Of a DNA stretch of 43,974 bases, positions 1-7,969 are shown in pieces. The notes beneath the pieces were generated by a model that worked only from the letters and a program-made list of their open reading frames with translations, ran no database searches and had not been told where the DNA came from. The stretch lies in assembly GCA_028282725.1 (NCBI GenBank), contig JANQHF010000050.1:1-43974 (forward strand), read 5' to 3'. The translations under genes and the position numbers were made by a program. This DNA is from Saprospiraceae bacterium. Its GTDB lineage: Bacteria; Bacteroidota; Bacteroidia; Chitinophagales; Saprospiraceae. The first letter of the stretch is position 1. Each line of letters starts with the position of its first letter.

Positions 1-330
<330 letters not shown>

Positions 331-495
331 TATACAGTATTCTATTCTTCAATTTACTCGATATTTTCAGTCTGTCATTTTAAAATATAGTGGGCAAGTT
401 CGGTAATGACCGAATCAGTGTAGGTGGGCGTCTCACTTGTCTGACGGCAGTCCAGGCGTACACTCAAACTACACACCCACACCTGATTAATGGTC

Positions 496-543
496 GTTCC
501 CGACGATAAATGTCGGGACAAGTGCCGCTCCGGGGTACCGGAG
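496..543 (+). other. Two hairpins in the 23S-5S spacer
   Basis: The spacer 331-552 holds no gene. Near its end are two perfect inverted repeats: TCCCGAC at 498-504 with GTCGGGA at 512-518, and CTCCGG at 528-533 with CCGGAG at 538-543. A weaker long-range pairing is possible between the G-rich stretch near 412-432 and the C-rich stretch near 470-485. These are likely rRNA-processing structures in the precursor, though the first resembles dispersed palindromes seen in some Bacteroidota genomes. Function is inferred from position only. Confidence 0.55.
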
Positions 544-552
544 AAAAGAGTT

Positions 553-662
553 AATGGTGGTTATAGCGAGGGGGTACCACCTCTTACCATTCCGAACAGA
601 GAAGTTAAGCCCCTCAGCGCCGATGGTACTGCTAAGGCGGGAGAGTAGGTCGCTGCCAATTT
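553..662 (+). rRNA. 5S rRNA
   Basis: The roughly 110-base gene matches the bacterial 5S pattern. It contains GGTGGTTATAGCG near the 5' end, the conserved loop CCATTCCGAACAGAGAAGTTAAG at about 587-609, the GCCGATGGTACTGC stretch, and GGGAGAGTAGGTCGC near the 3' end. The ends are approximate. It sits downstream of the 23S gene in the same orientation and is followed closely by a Rho-independent terminator. Confidence 0.95.
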
Positions 663-670
663 AATTTACA

Positions 671-700
671 AGCCTCAGATTCATTTCTGAGGCTTTTTTT
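671..700 (+). terminator. Intrinsic terminator of the rRNA operon
   Basis: AGCCTCAGA at 671-679 pairs with TCTGAGGCT at about 686-694, followed by a run of T. The position directly after 5S fits the end of the rRNA transcript. Confidence 0.85.
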
Positions 701-705
701 ATATC

Positions 706-780
706 ACCACCTCTTACCATTCCGAACAGAGAAGTTAAGCCCCTCAGCTTGCCTGCCATATGCAGGCGCCGATGATGACT
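706..780 (+). pseudogene. 5S rRNA fragment with a hairpin insertion
   Basis: Bases 706-748 are identical to bases 576-618 of the intact 5S gene, a 43-base perfect match. After this comes a 19-base insert (749-767) with the inverted repeat GCCTGC/GCAGGC. Then 5S-like sequence resumes (GCCGATG at 768-774) and soon diverges. The fragment lacks both 5S ends, so it cannot make a normal 5S RNA. It lies beyond the rRNA terminator, so it is probably a relic of recombination or duplication between rRNA operon ends. Confidence 0.75.
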
Positions 781-820
781 GAGCCTGATAACGCCAGCGG
801 CGTTATTGATCATGCCAGAG
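781..820 (+). repeat. 40-base direct repeat, copy 1, with internal hairpin
   Basis: This copy is identical to 867-906, 86 bases away. It carries the inverted repeat ATAACGCC (788-795) and GGCGTTAT (799-806) around a three-base loop. The similarity fades just after the copy. A third inverted repeat, CCGCGA (837-842) with TCGCGG (852-857), lies between the copies. No coding potential is evident. Confidence 0.8.
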
Positions 821-866
821 CATGAACACGAAGGAACCGCGACCAACCGGATCGCGGGAGGGCAGG

Positions 867-906
867 GAGCCTGATAACGCCAGCGGCGTTATTGATCATG
901 CCAGAG
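867..906 (+). repeat. 40-base direct repeat, copy 2, with internal hairpin
   Basis: This is the second identical copy of the 40-base unit at 781-820, with the stem at 874-881/885-892. It ends about 70 bases before the first protein gene, so it may lie in that gene's upstream region. The origin is unknown; it could be a small dispersed palindromic repeat family. Confidence 0.8.
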
Positions 907-979
907 TTTGAACAAATTCATCCCTGACTCCTTTTTTCTAAGAACCATTACAGAGAATATTATCTTTATTACTTATTAC

Positions 980-1447
980 ATGTCGACCGTTGCGAAAAAA
1001 TGGATGCTCGAACTAATTTGGTGGTTGCTTGCAATCGGTGGCTCCTGTCTCGTGATTTTGCCGATCTATCTGGCTCAAATTCCTTTTGATTGGCTGGTGT
1101 ATAATCTTCTTTTTGTACTGGGAGGAATCACCCTGGTTCGCTACGTTTTCACCTTCCAACATCATCCACTTGCAGCCTCACGCATATTCAAGGTTCTTTT
1201 GATTTTCCTGGCACCTGTGTTATTCTTCCCCATTCTGGAAGGATTACATTCCTTCCTTGAATTCAATGATAGAGAAGGCCTTCAAAGTATCATGGGACAC
1301 TTAAGTCTTCAGCGGCAAAATTGGTTTATTCAATATATTCGATTCGAATATATCATAGCCGGTGTTACCTGCCTCATAGGAATATTTGCGCTTATCATTA
1401 AAATGATCCGTTCGCTCTGGCGACAATATAGATTCAACGAGATATGA
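980..1447 (+). CDS. Small integral membrane protein, unknown function
   Basis: The 155-residue product is predicted to have about four membrane segments, near residues 9-31, 36-56, 68-90 and 122-145, with a basic C-terminal tail. The reading frame is open from 908, but the ATG at 980 places a short basic N-terminus directly before the first membrane segment and is preferred. Its stop overlaps the start of the next gene (ATGA, 1444-1447), so the two are probably translated together. I recognise no family. The link to the AhpD-like neighbour might suggest a redox-related role, but this is inference. Confidence 0.7.
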   Translation: MSTVAKKWMLELIWWLLAIGGSCLVILPIYLAQIPFDWLVYNLLFVLGGITLVRYVFTFQHHPLAASRIFKVLLIFLAPVLFFPILEGLHSFLEFNDREGLQSIMGHLSLQRQNWFIQYIRFEYIIAGVTCLIGIFALIIKMIRSLWRQYRFNEI

Positions 1448-1791
1448 ATACAGTAAAAGAATTCAATGATTACCGCACCAGGATGAATGCAAAAATATTG
1501 GGGCACAATCATAAAAACCTCAATCGATTTTTTAATCTCGATACCAACACATATAAGGAAGGTGCCCTGGATGTGAAAACCAAGGAACTTCTGGGATTGG
1601 TGGCTTCACTGGTCCTGCGTTGCGACGACTGCGTCAGGTATCATTTGGAAACTGCTTTTCAAATAGGTGTGACCAAAGATGAAATCTTTGATTTGTTCAT
1701 GGTTGCAAACTTGGTAGGAGGTTCTATATGCATACCACATACGAGAAGGGCTCTGGAATTTTGGGAGGCATTAGAAGAAGAGGAGTCCTGA
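1444..1791 (+). CDS. Carboxymuconolactone decarboxylase (AhpD-like) family protein
   Basis: The 115-residue protein has the signature of the CMD/AhpD fold: Cys60-Asp-Asp-Cys63 followed by His67, inside a helix bundle. In AhpD-type members this CxxC plus His forms a peroxidase or disulfide-reductase centre; other members are decarboxylases without the CxxC pair. The CxxC here favours a thiol-based redox role, but the substrate cannot be read from the sequence. The start overlaps the stop of the membrane protein gene upstream, which implies translational coupling. Length is normal for a single-domain member. Confidence 0.9.
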   Translation: MNTVKEFNDYRTRMNAKILGHNHKNLNRFFNLDTNTYKEGALDVKTKELLGLVASLVLRCDDCVRYHLETAFQIGVTKDEIFDLFMVANLVGGSICIPHTRRALEFWEALEEEES

Positions 1792-1965
1792 TAGACCCAT
1801 AAGAACTTGAAAATCAGTGCCTCCTTCACCTGAACTTATTCAATTTTTGAATTGTCGTCAACCCTACATCCGTTAGGATTATAGCTAGTCAATCTTTATA
1901 TTTAGTATCGGTATTCATTTTTTGTCAGCTTCTTGAAGCGACCAGGTCCGCTTACATTCACGATT

Positions 1966-2337
1966 ATGAAAAAACTGTGTATTTATTTCTTTTTTCAACG
2001 ATCAAACCCTAGTAAAGACGAATTTTTTCAGGTCTTGTATGACAAAAACGATCTGGTCTTTTACAAGGATCTCCAAATTATGCTATATGAGAAAAAATCA
2101 AACGGGCTCTTTGAAACTCCTGCGCTTTTCTCAAAAAAATATAAATGCGATGTTCGTAATGGAGATTCTGAGACGGTAGCCGTTAATTTGAACAAAAAGG
2201 AGGTGTTTGAACATTTTCCCCAGATAGAATTAGTGGCTATGGAGGAGATCATAAAAAGGAAAAAGTACAAGATGAAAAAAGAGTCCGACTATATAGCTCT
2301 TTTCGCTCAATCAATTATAAGACTGAGCGCTCTTTAG
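1966..2337 (+). CDS. Hypothetical protein
   Basis: The frame encodes 123 residues from the ATG at 1966, or 134 from 1933. The protein is lysine-rich with mixed charged and hydrophobic residues, no membrane segment, no lipobox and no motif I recognise. A short aromatic stretch at the N-terminus (IYFFFQ) does not look like a good signal peptide. Composition looks protein-like rather than random, and no strong competing frame exists on the other strand. It lies alone between the AhpD-like gene and the amidohydrolase, with 20 bases before the latter. Confidence 0.55.
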   Translation: MKKLCIYFFFQRSNPSKDEFFQVLYDKNDLVFYKDLQIMLYEKKSNGLFETPALFSKKYKCDVRNGDSETVAVNLNKKEVFEHFPQIELVAMEEIIKRKKYKMKKESDYIALFAQSIIRLSAL

Positions 2338-2356
2338 TCTTCTGATATTACACACG

Positions 2357-3661
2357 ATGCGTTTGAAACCTTCCCTTCAATCATCTATGCACAAAGTCTA
2401 TTCCGGACTATGGTTTGTTGCTGGCCTGATCATATCCACATGCATAATAGGACAAGAAGAACCAATCGTACTAATCGCGGATCGGATTTTTGATGGCGAG
2501 GATATTCGCGAAGGATGGATGGTGGTGGTACAGAATGGAATGATCATCGAGGCTGGTCCGGAGGATTCGATCACTCCTCCACTTGAATCTCGCAATTTGA
2601 TTTTTGAAGATCAGACACTCATGCCTGGAATGATCGAAGGACATGCGCATATATTATTACATCCATATAATGAGACACCCTGGAATGATCAGGTCTTGAA
2701 AGAGTCCTATGCCGAAAGAACGCTCAGGGCAGCAAATCATCTGAGAGCTACACTCGAAGCAGGTGTAACAACCGTGCGTGATCTTGGTTCGGAAGGAGCC
2801 GGATACCTGGATGTAGGAATTAAAAAGAGCATTCAAAAGGGAATTATTCCCGGTCCGGACCTGATCGTTGCTGGTCCGGCCATTGTTGCAACCGGCAGTT
2901 ATGGGCCAAAGGGTTTTGCCGATCATGTCACGGTACCACTTGGTGCAGAAGTAGCTGATGGTTATGATGACTTAATCAAGACCGTACGACGACAAATTGG
3001 CAATGGTGCGGATTTCATAAAAGTCTACGCTGATTATCGATGGGGGCCAGATGGCGAAGCTCGACCTACCTTTTCAATTTCCGAATTGGAAATAATCGTG
3101 GAAACAGCCAAAAGCAGTGGAAGACAAGTTGCCGCACATGCTAGTACTGAGGAAGGAATGTTCAGGGCTGCTCTCGTCGGGGTATATACTATTGAGCACG
3201 GTGATAGTGGAACTGAAAGAGTCTTTGAAGTAATGAAGCAAAATGGTGTCGCTCTCTGTCCGACAATTGCTGCGGGTGATGCCATCATGCAATACAGAAG
3301 TTGGAGGAAAGGTTCAGAACCGGAGCCCGAACGAATTCAATTAAAAAGGACAAGCTTCCAAAAAGCACTGGATTCAGGGATAGGAATTGTCGCCGGAGGA
3401 GATGTAGGCGTCTTTCCCCATGGTGAAAATGTAAGAGAGCTGGAGTTGATGGTAGCATATGGAATGCCAACTGCAGATGTCATCAGAAGTGTAACGTCCG
3501 GAAATGCTGATTTGCTTCAATTAAAAAACGTTGGGAGAATACAGAAGGGCTATCAAGCAGATATTATTGCCACAAAGGGAAATCCGCTGACCAATATTTC
3601 CGAATTGCGAAATGTCACATTTGTCATGAACAATGGCAACATCGTAAAAGAAGATTTTTGA
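2357..3661 (+). CDS. Exported metal-dependent amidohydrolase (imidazolonepropionase-like)
   Basis: This 434-residue enzyme belongs to the amidohydrolase superfamily. Visible metal and active-site residues are His96-x-His98 in GHAH, Lys222 in FIKVY, His261 in AAHAS, His281 in IEHGD and Asp349 in GGDVG, in the canonical order. The N-terminus (about residues 12-32) is hydrophobic and fits a signal peptide, so the enzyme is probably periplasmic. Related secreted members hydrolyse dipeptides, acyl-amino acids or cyclic amides (prolidase/imidazolonepropionase-like), and the substrate here is unknown. The gene converges on the DUF819 permease gene six bases away. With the M20 peptidase and gamma-glutamyltransferase nearby it may serve peptide use, which is inference. 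Confidence 0.88.
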   Translation: MRLKPSLQSSMHKVYSGLWFVAGLIISTCIIGQEEPIVLIADRIFDGEDIREGWMVVVQNGMIIEAGPEDSITPPLESRNLIFEDQTLMPGMIEGHAHILLHPYNETPWNDQVLKESYAERTLRAANHLRATLEAGVTTVRDLGSEGAGYLDVGIKKSIQKGIIPGPDLIVAGPAIVATGSYGPKGFADHVTVPLGAEVADGYDDLIKTVRRQIGNGADFIKVYADYRWGPDGEARPTFSISELEIIVETAKSSGRQVAAHASTEEGMFRAALVGVYTIEHGDSGTERVFEVMKQNGVALCPTIAAGDAIMQYRSWRKGSEPEPERIQLKRTSFQKALDSGIGIVAGGDVGVFPHGENVRELELMVAYGMPTADVIRSVTSGNADLLQLKNVGRIQKGYQADIIATKGNPLTNISELRNVTFVMNNGNIVKEDF

Positions 3662-3667
3662 AGAGCT

Positions 3668-4918
3668 TTACCCTGCTGCTACTCGCATCAATTCAGCACA
3701 AATGATAGCCCCATAGGTTCCAAGTGCATACCCCAGGACCGCTAACAAAACTCCAACAGGTGCCAGTGCAGGATGGAAGGCATTGGCGACTACAGGCGCA
3801 GATGCCGCTCCGCCTACATTGGCGGTACTTCCCACGGCAATAAAGAAGTAGGGTGCTTTGATCAATTTAGCAGCTATAACTAGCGAGACCACATGAATCA
3901 GCATCCATACTGCCCCAATTGTAAACAAACCAATATTCTTAAATATTTCTCCAATGTTCATTTGCATTCCAATCGTTGCTACCAGGATGTAAATGAATAA
4001 GGATCCAAATCTTGATGCCCCCACACCTTCTAATTTTCGGGCTCGTGTAAAACTTAGAATGACACCTAGGGTCGTAGCGATGACCACTAACCAAAAGAAA
4101 GAAGACAGGATTGAATTCAAACGCATGGACTCTATTTGCTCCCGGAATTGCTCAAAAAACGGAACAATCAATTCAGCTCCCAAATGAGCGAGAGCAACGG
4201 TCCCAAAGGCGACACCTCCAATCACATACAAATCTCTCGTTGTCATTTCCCTCTTTACGCTCAACCTGTAGTCCTCTACTTTTTTCTTCAATATTTCAAT
4301 GGAAGAATTGTCAGCCTTTAGCCATCGATCCATTTTGTCAGAAGAATTCACGCCATAGAGCAACACCCCCAACCAAGTATTCCCGATCAGGATGTCGACA
4401 ATAACCATGGTTCCAAACAGGTTGTCATCTACATTGTAAATTTCTTTCATTGCGGCCTGATTGGCTCCACCTCCTATCCAGCTACCTGCAACGGTAGATA
4501 ACCCCCTCCAGAGTTCATCCGGGGTTACTCCAATCAAATCGGGTGCAAGAGCGGAACAAATAAACAAAGCCACCGGTCCACCCAGAATAATACCGACGGA
4601 GGCTACAAAAAAGATGGTCAACGCCTTGCTTCCCAAACCGAATACCGCCTTGAGGTCAATACTGATACAAAGCAACACCAAACTAGCCGGTAATAAATAG
4701 CGGGATGCCATGTAATATAATCTGGACTCCTTAGGATCGATTAGTCCCAACGGCCAGTGAAATAGAGCAGGGACAAAGTAACAGAGAACGAGGATCGGAC
4801 AGTATCGATAGAACTTTTGCCAGGACGGATTTTTTGAATGTCCGGTGTACATAACCGATGCGAGGATCAACATTAATACTCCAAAGACTATCGCATCATT
4901 CGTAAATGGGACATTCAT
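3668..4918 (-). CDS. DUF819 family membrane protein, putative permease
   Basis: The 416-residue protein has about ten membrane-spanning segments and the overall pattern of DUF819 (YjcL-like) proteins, including Gly-rich SWIGGGANQAA near residue 145 and GSTANVGGAASAPVVA near the C-terminus. These two similar Gly/Ala/Asn segments in the two halves suggest an inverted-repeat transporter fold. Function is not established; linkage to amino-acid or peptide catabolic genes suggests amino-acid-like substrate transport. It is the last gene of a minus-strand run (flavin reductase, M20 peptidase, P-loop protein, this gene), with 89 bases before its start. Confidence 0.85.
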   Translation of the reverse strand: MNVPFTNDAIVFGVLMLILASVMYTGHSKNPSWQKFYRYCPILVLCYFVPALFHWPLGLIDPKESRLYYMASRYLLPASLVLLCISIDLKAVFGLGSKALTIFFVASVGIILGGPVALFICSALAPDLIGVTPDELWRGLSTVAGSWIGGGANQAAMKEIYNVDDNLFGTMVIVDILIGNTWLGVLLYGVNSSDKMDRWLKADNSSIEILKKKVEDYRLSVKREMTTRDLYVIGGVAFGTVALAHLGAELIVPFFEQFREQIESMRLNSILSSFFWLVVIATTLGVILSFTRARKLEGVGASRFGSLFIYILVATIGMQMNIGEIFKNIGLFTIGAVWMLIHVVSLVIAAKLIKAPYFFIAVGSTANVGGAASAPVVANAFHPALAPVGVLLAVLGYALGTYGAIICAELMRVAAG

Positions 4919-5007
4919 CGGGGCCTAAATTATCATTTTCTTGGTTCAGACAATCAATCATTGAGCGCCTAATTATCCTTTGATGCTCTCATAGCCATGA
5001 GAAGCAA

Positions 5008-6048
5008 TCATTCGACAGGTATCCCGATGCACAGTTTTTGTTGAACGATACGCTTTAATTCGGGCAGGTTTCGTTTCTCAAGAAGATTCAGGGCACGAAC
5101 TTTACATAGTTTTTGGATCAATTCGATACCACCAATGGTATTGGTCGCAGGACCAGTCACAATGTCCGGTTTCAATTCAAAGCTTTGCATCACTCCAAGA
5201 ACTGCGTATGGATCCGAAGCACAAAGCACAATGCAGGCAATATGATCCCGAATGACTTCTATGGCAGCATCTCCGTTATAGGGTTCAAGAGGAGATGCCC
5301 CAATTTCAATAACAGCGACATGGGGATTTGAGCTTTGTATCAAACTAAGCATTTTAGTTAAGGCAATATTGTATTTGGATGCAGGGCAGATAGAGGAAGA
5401 AAGTCCAACATCAACAAAATCATAGATGTTATCTGCTCCCGCGTCTTTTATTGTCAGAATATCCCTGTATCGTCCAGCCCCTGTCAACTTAGCTGCCGTT
5501 ACTTTCAAATTGAGTTGCTTCAATAACCTGGTGAGGATCCTGGCTGAAGTGGTTTTTCCCGAGGACATCGATGTTCCGAAAAACAAAATAACAGGCACTT
5601 CGAATGGAATGATTTCGGGATTTGCTGCGAAATCCGTCATATTCAATTTTCTGCCATTCCTGATGGGGTGCCCCATGTATTGTACATCAATTAACGGAGT
5701 GATGAACATTGACCGGGAAGTCATCTTACCCATTAATCCGGCTCCTGTCAATATTTGCATGGTTCCATCGGGACCTACTTTTTCCCATGTCCCGGTGGCT
5801 TCAAGAGTTGCATGACGAACACCTAAGGCCCCTAATATGAGATCCCCTTCCATGAATTCCATCATTCTTCCATTGGTCAGTTCCGCCCTGACTTTACTTC
5901 CGCCAATATGAATCACTTTACAAAGGACATAGTCCCCGTCTTCCCAACTCTTCCTGTCAAGATGTTCAATCTCGAAACCCTGATTGAAGTCGGTGATCCT
6001 TGAAAGCGAGGAGAAGATGCATTGATCGCTATTTATGTGTTGTTTCAT
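5008..6048 (-). CDS. P-loop NTPase of unfamiliar family
   Basis: The 346-residue protein has two parts. Residues about 25-140 look like a beta-rich domain with many glycines (GALGVRHATLEATG, LTGAGLMGKMTS). From about 150 there is a P-loop domain with Walker A GTSMSSGKTT at 158-167, then KLTGAGRYRD and IEIGASPLEPYNG-type segments. This resembles the dethiobiotin-synthetase/MobB/DUF1611 type of P-loop fold, but I cannot assign a family. The DUF1611 member DgcN (D-glutamate N-acetyltransferase) has a different loop sequence, so that link is weak. Its start overlaps the stop of the M20 peptidase by four bases, implying coupled translation and a shared task. Confidence 0.75.
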   Translation of the reverse strand: MKQHINSDQCIFSSLSRITDFNQGFEIEHLDRKSWEDGDYVLCKVIHIGGSKVRAELTNGRMMEFMEGDLILGALGVRHATLEATGTWEKVGPDGTMQILTGAGLMGKMTSRSMFITPLIDVQYMGHPIRNGRKLNMTDFAANPEIIPFEVPVILFFGTSMSSGKTTSARILTRLLKQLNLKVTAAKLTGAGRYRDILTIKDAGADNIYDFVDVGLSSSICPASKYNIALTKMLSLIQSSNPHVAVIEIGASPLEPYNGDAAIEVIRDHIACIVLCASDPYAVLGVMQSFELKPDIVTGPATNTIGGIELIQKLCKVRALNLLEKRNLPELKRIVQQKLCIGIPVE

Positions 6049-7199
6049 TGATCCATGAGTATGAGATGAGTAAGGAGGATGGTTCGTTCTTTGAGTCCTT
6101 CCTTAAATATAAATTCATGCCGGGCATGTGCTCCGTCCCCCGGAATCCCAAGTCCATCTAAGGTTGCCGTATACTGGCTGGTCGTATTTCCATCCGATCC
6201 ACCGCCGGCAGTTCCCTCTTCCAGGTTCATTCCGATGCCTTGTCCTACAAGCTTGGCGGCCTCCCATAACTTTTGATTGCGTTTTGTTTTTTCCATTGGT
6301 GGACGGCCTATCGATCCTTCCACGGTGATTTTGGTATTGGGGTTTACAGGTTTAAGAGACATGATTTTTTGAGAGATTGTTTGTGCGTCATCTTGGGTCA
6401 TAACCCGTACATCAACGATGGCCTTACTCGATGGTGCAATCACATTGGGTCTTGTTCCTCCTTCAATCATACCAACATTGACACTGATGCCTTTTAAAGG
6501 ATCATTCAGTTGAAACAATTCTTGTATTTGGTGTGACAACTCCAGGATAGCGCTTGCTCCTTTTGATGGATCCAGACCTGCGTGGGCAGGTAAGCCCTCG
6601 ACAGTAAGTACAAATTTTCCTAATCCCTTGCGCGCTGTTTTCAACTTTCCTTTCAATCCCAATGGCGGTTCCATAACATAAGCACGTGCAGCTTTTTTGG
6701 CCAATTTGATGATGTTGGATTCAGATTCTTTACTTCCTTTCTCTTCATCGGAGTTGATGAGAACGACCGGAGTCAGACTTGGTCGAAGCTCCAGTGATTT
6801 GATCGCTTTTAAAGCATAGACTGTCTGGACCAGTCCGGCCTTCATATCAAATACTCCGGGTCCACTGATCCTGCCATTTTCAGAGGTGTACGGCATCGAT
6901 TTCAATGTTTGTAAAGGCCAAACTGTATCACAATGCCCGATCAGCAATTGTATGTTGTTGTCCGTTTCAGTGCCCTTTGGATTGCCAATTAAGTGTCCGC
7001 CAAAGAGATTTCCGGGAATGATGGAAACATTGTATTCAAGGGATTCCAATTCGCATTTAATCGCGTTTAAGATAGCCCCTTGTGCGTCTGGTTCACTTGT
7101 GGGACTTTCCATCTTCACCAACCTGGCCAATAACTGAATCATTTGGTCCCCCTGATTCAAAATGAATTGCTCAATCCTATTTTTTTGATGAATGGTCAT
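6045..7199 (-). CDS. M20 family metallopeptidase (glutamate carboxypeptidase-like)
   Basis: The 384-residue protein carries M20 dinuclear zinc residues: His89 and Asp91 in GHCDTVWP, bridging Asp118 in GPGVFDMKAG, the catalytic pair Glu152-Glu153 in DEEKGS, Glu177 in VMEPP, and a late His in the GDGAHARHE segment. His206 (LPAHAG) lies in the dimerisation/lid domain. HCDTVWP and GVFDMKAG are typical of the carboxypeptidase G2 branch, which cleaves C-terminal glutamate from acyl- or folate-like substrates; related members act on dipeptides or acyl-amino acids. No signal peptide is visible, so it is probably cytoplasmic. It overlaps the P-loop gene and lies 17 bases after the flavin reductase gene. 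Confidence 0.9.
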   Translation of the reverse strand: MTIHQKNRIEQFILNQGDQMIQLLARLVKMESPTSEPDAQGAILNAIKCELESLEYNVSIIPGNLFGGHLIGNPKGTETDNNIQLLIGHCDTVWPLQTLKSMPYTSENGRISGPGVFDMKAGLVQTVYALKAIKSLELRPSLTPVVLINSDEEKGSKESESNIIKLAKKAARAYVMEPPLGLKGKLKTARKGLGKFVLTVEGLPAHAGLDPSKGASAILELSHQIQELFQLNDPLKGISVNVGMIEGGTRPNVIAPSSKAIVDVRVMTQDDAQTISQKIMSLKPVNPNTKITVEGSIGRPPMEKTKRNQKLWEAAKLVGQGIGMNLEEGTAGGGSDGNTTSQYTATLDGLGIPGDGAHARHEFIFKEGLKERTILLTHLILMDQ

Positions 7200-7216
7200 G
7201 ATATATTAACGCATCA

Positions 7217-7849
7217 TTATATTTTTTCTACAAGGCCTCCCTGGATAAAGTCCTTTGGGAACGGGAATGCCTTGCTTGACCTGATTTCAGAAAACCGACC
7301 ATAGGCCAGGTAAGCCAGCAAGGGCGCCTTATAGATCATTTGAGCATCGTCTTTATCGGAAACCCGGATGGAGTCTTCCTGAATTCGGGCATGAATTACT
7401 TTACCTGCAATAAGACTAAAGGATCCAAAGTCATCAATGATCCTGTCCAGTTGGCATTCCAGGACGAGGTAGGAATCTGAGATGAACAGGGCGTCGACTT
7501 CTGTTGCTTTGTTCGTGGGTAAATCCCGGATGACAGGCTTGGTGTCATTCAATTTACTGCATCTCTGTGAAGCAGCAAGACTGGCCAATACGACCTGGTT
7601 GGGTCGAATAAAACTTACTGTAAATTCTTTGTTGATTTTCACATTGTGGTAGGTAGAATGATCCGGAGTACATACAAAGCCAAAATAATTTTCATGCCCA
7701 AGTGGCGTGACCATGTGTTTGGGAGCAAGATCATACTCCTCGTTTTCTTTGGTTCCTATGACTACCAAAGGAGCCACAGTATAAAAATGGCTCCATATTT
7801 TTTTATTGGTATCAAGCGATATCCATTCACCCTCTTTCATAGTTTTCAT
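7217..7849 (-). CDS. Flavin reductase-like (FMN-binding) domain protein
   Basis: The 210-residue protein resembles the flavin-reductase/flavoredoxin family, a split-barrel FMN binder. Supporting segments are the N-terminal PLVVIGTKENEEYDLAP with MVTPLG, where FMN usually binds, and NVKINKEFTVSFI in the middle. Members either supply reduced flavin to a partner monooxygenase or act directly as FMN-dependent oxidoreductases; no monooxygenase lies nearby, so the second is possible. It is the first gene of the minus-strand unit. The start was chosen at the first ATG, and a second Met follows at residue 4. Confidence 0.8.
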   Translation of the reverse strand: MKTMKEGEWISLDTNKKIWSHFYTVAPLVVIGTKENEEYDLAPKHMVTPLGHENYFGFVCTPDHSTYHNVKINKEFTVSFIRPNQVVLASLAASQRCSKLNDTKPVIRDLPTNKATEVDALFISDSYLVLECQLDRIIDDFGSFSLIAGKVIHARIQEDSIRVSDKDDAQMIYKAPLLAYLAYGRFSEIRSSKAFPFPKDFIQGGLVEKI

Positions 7850-7969
7850 GACGAAGTTTCATTGTAACTGGCAGTATATTGAGATATTGGAGTAATTCAA
7901 ATGACAGGAATCAATTACCCTCTTGATCATTGTCAACTGAGTGAATATGATCATGCAGTATGAAATTCA

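Noticed and set aside
661-846. Minus-strand 61-codon frame over the 5S fragment and repeat
   Set aside because: It is antisense to duplicated rRNA sequence and its residues reflect that sequence; no gene-like signal.
5008-6048. DgcN-type (DUF1611) D-glutamate acetyltransferase
   Set aside because: The P-loop sequence GTSMSSGKTT and the N-terminal domain do not match the DUF1611 pattern well enough to name it, so only a loose fold relation is proposed.
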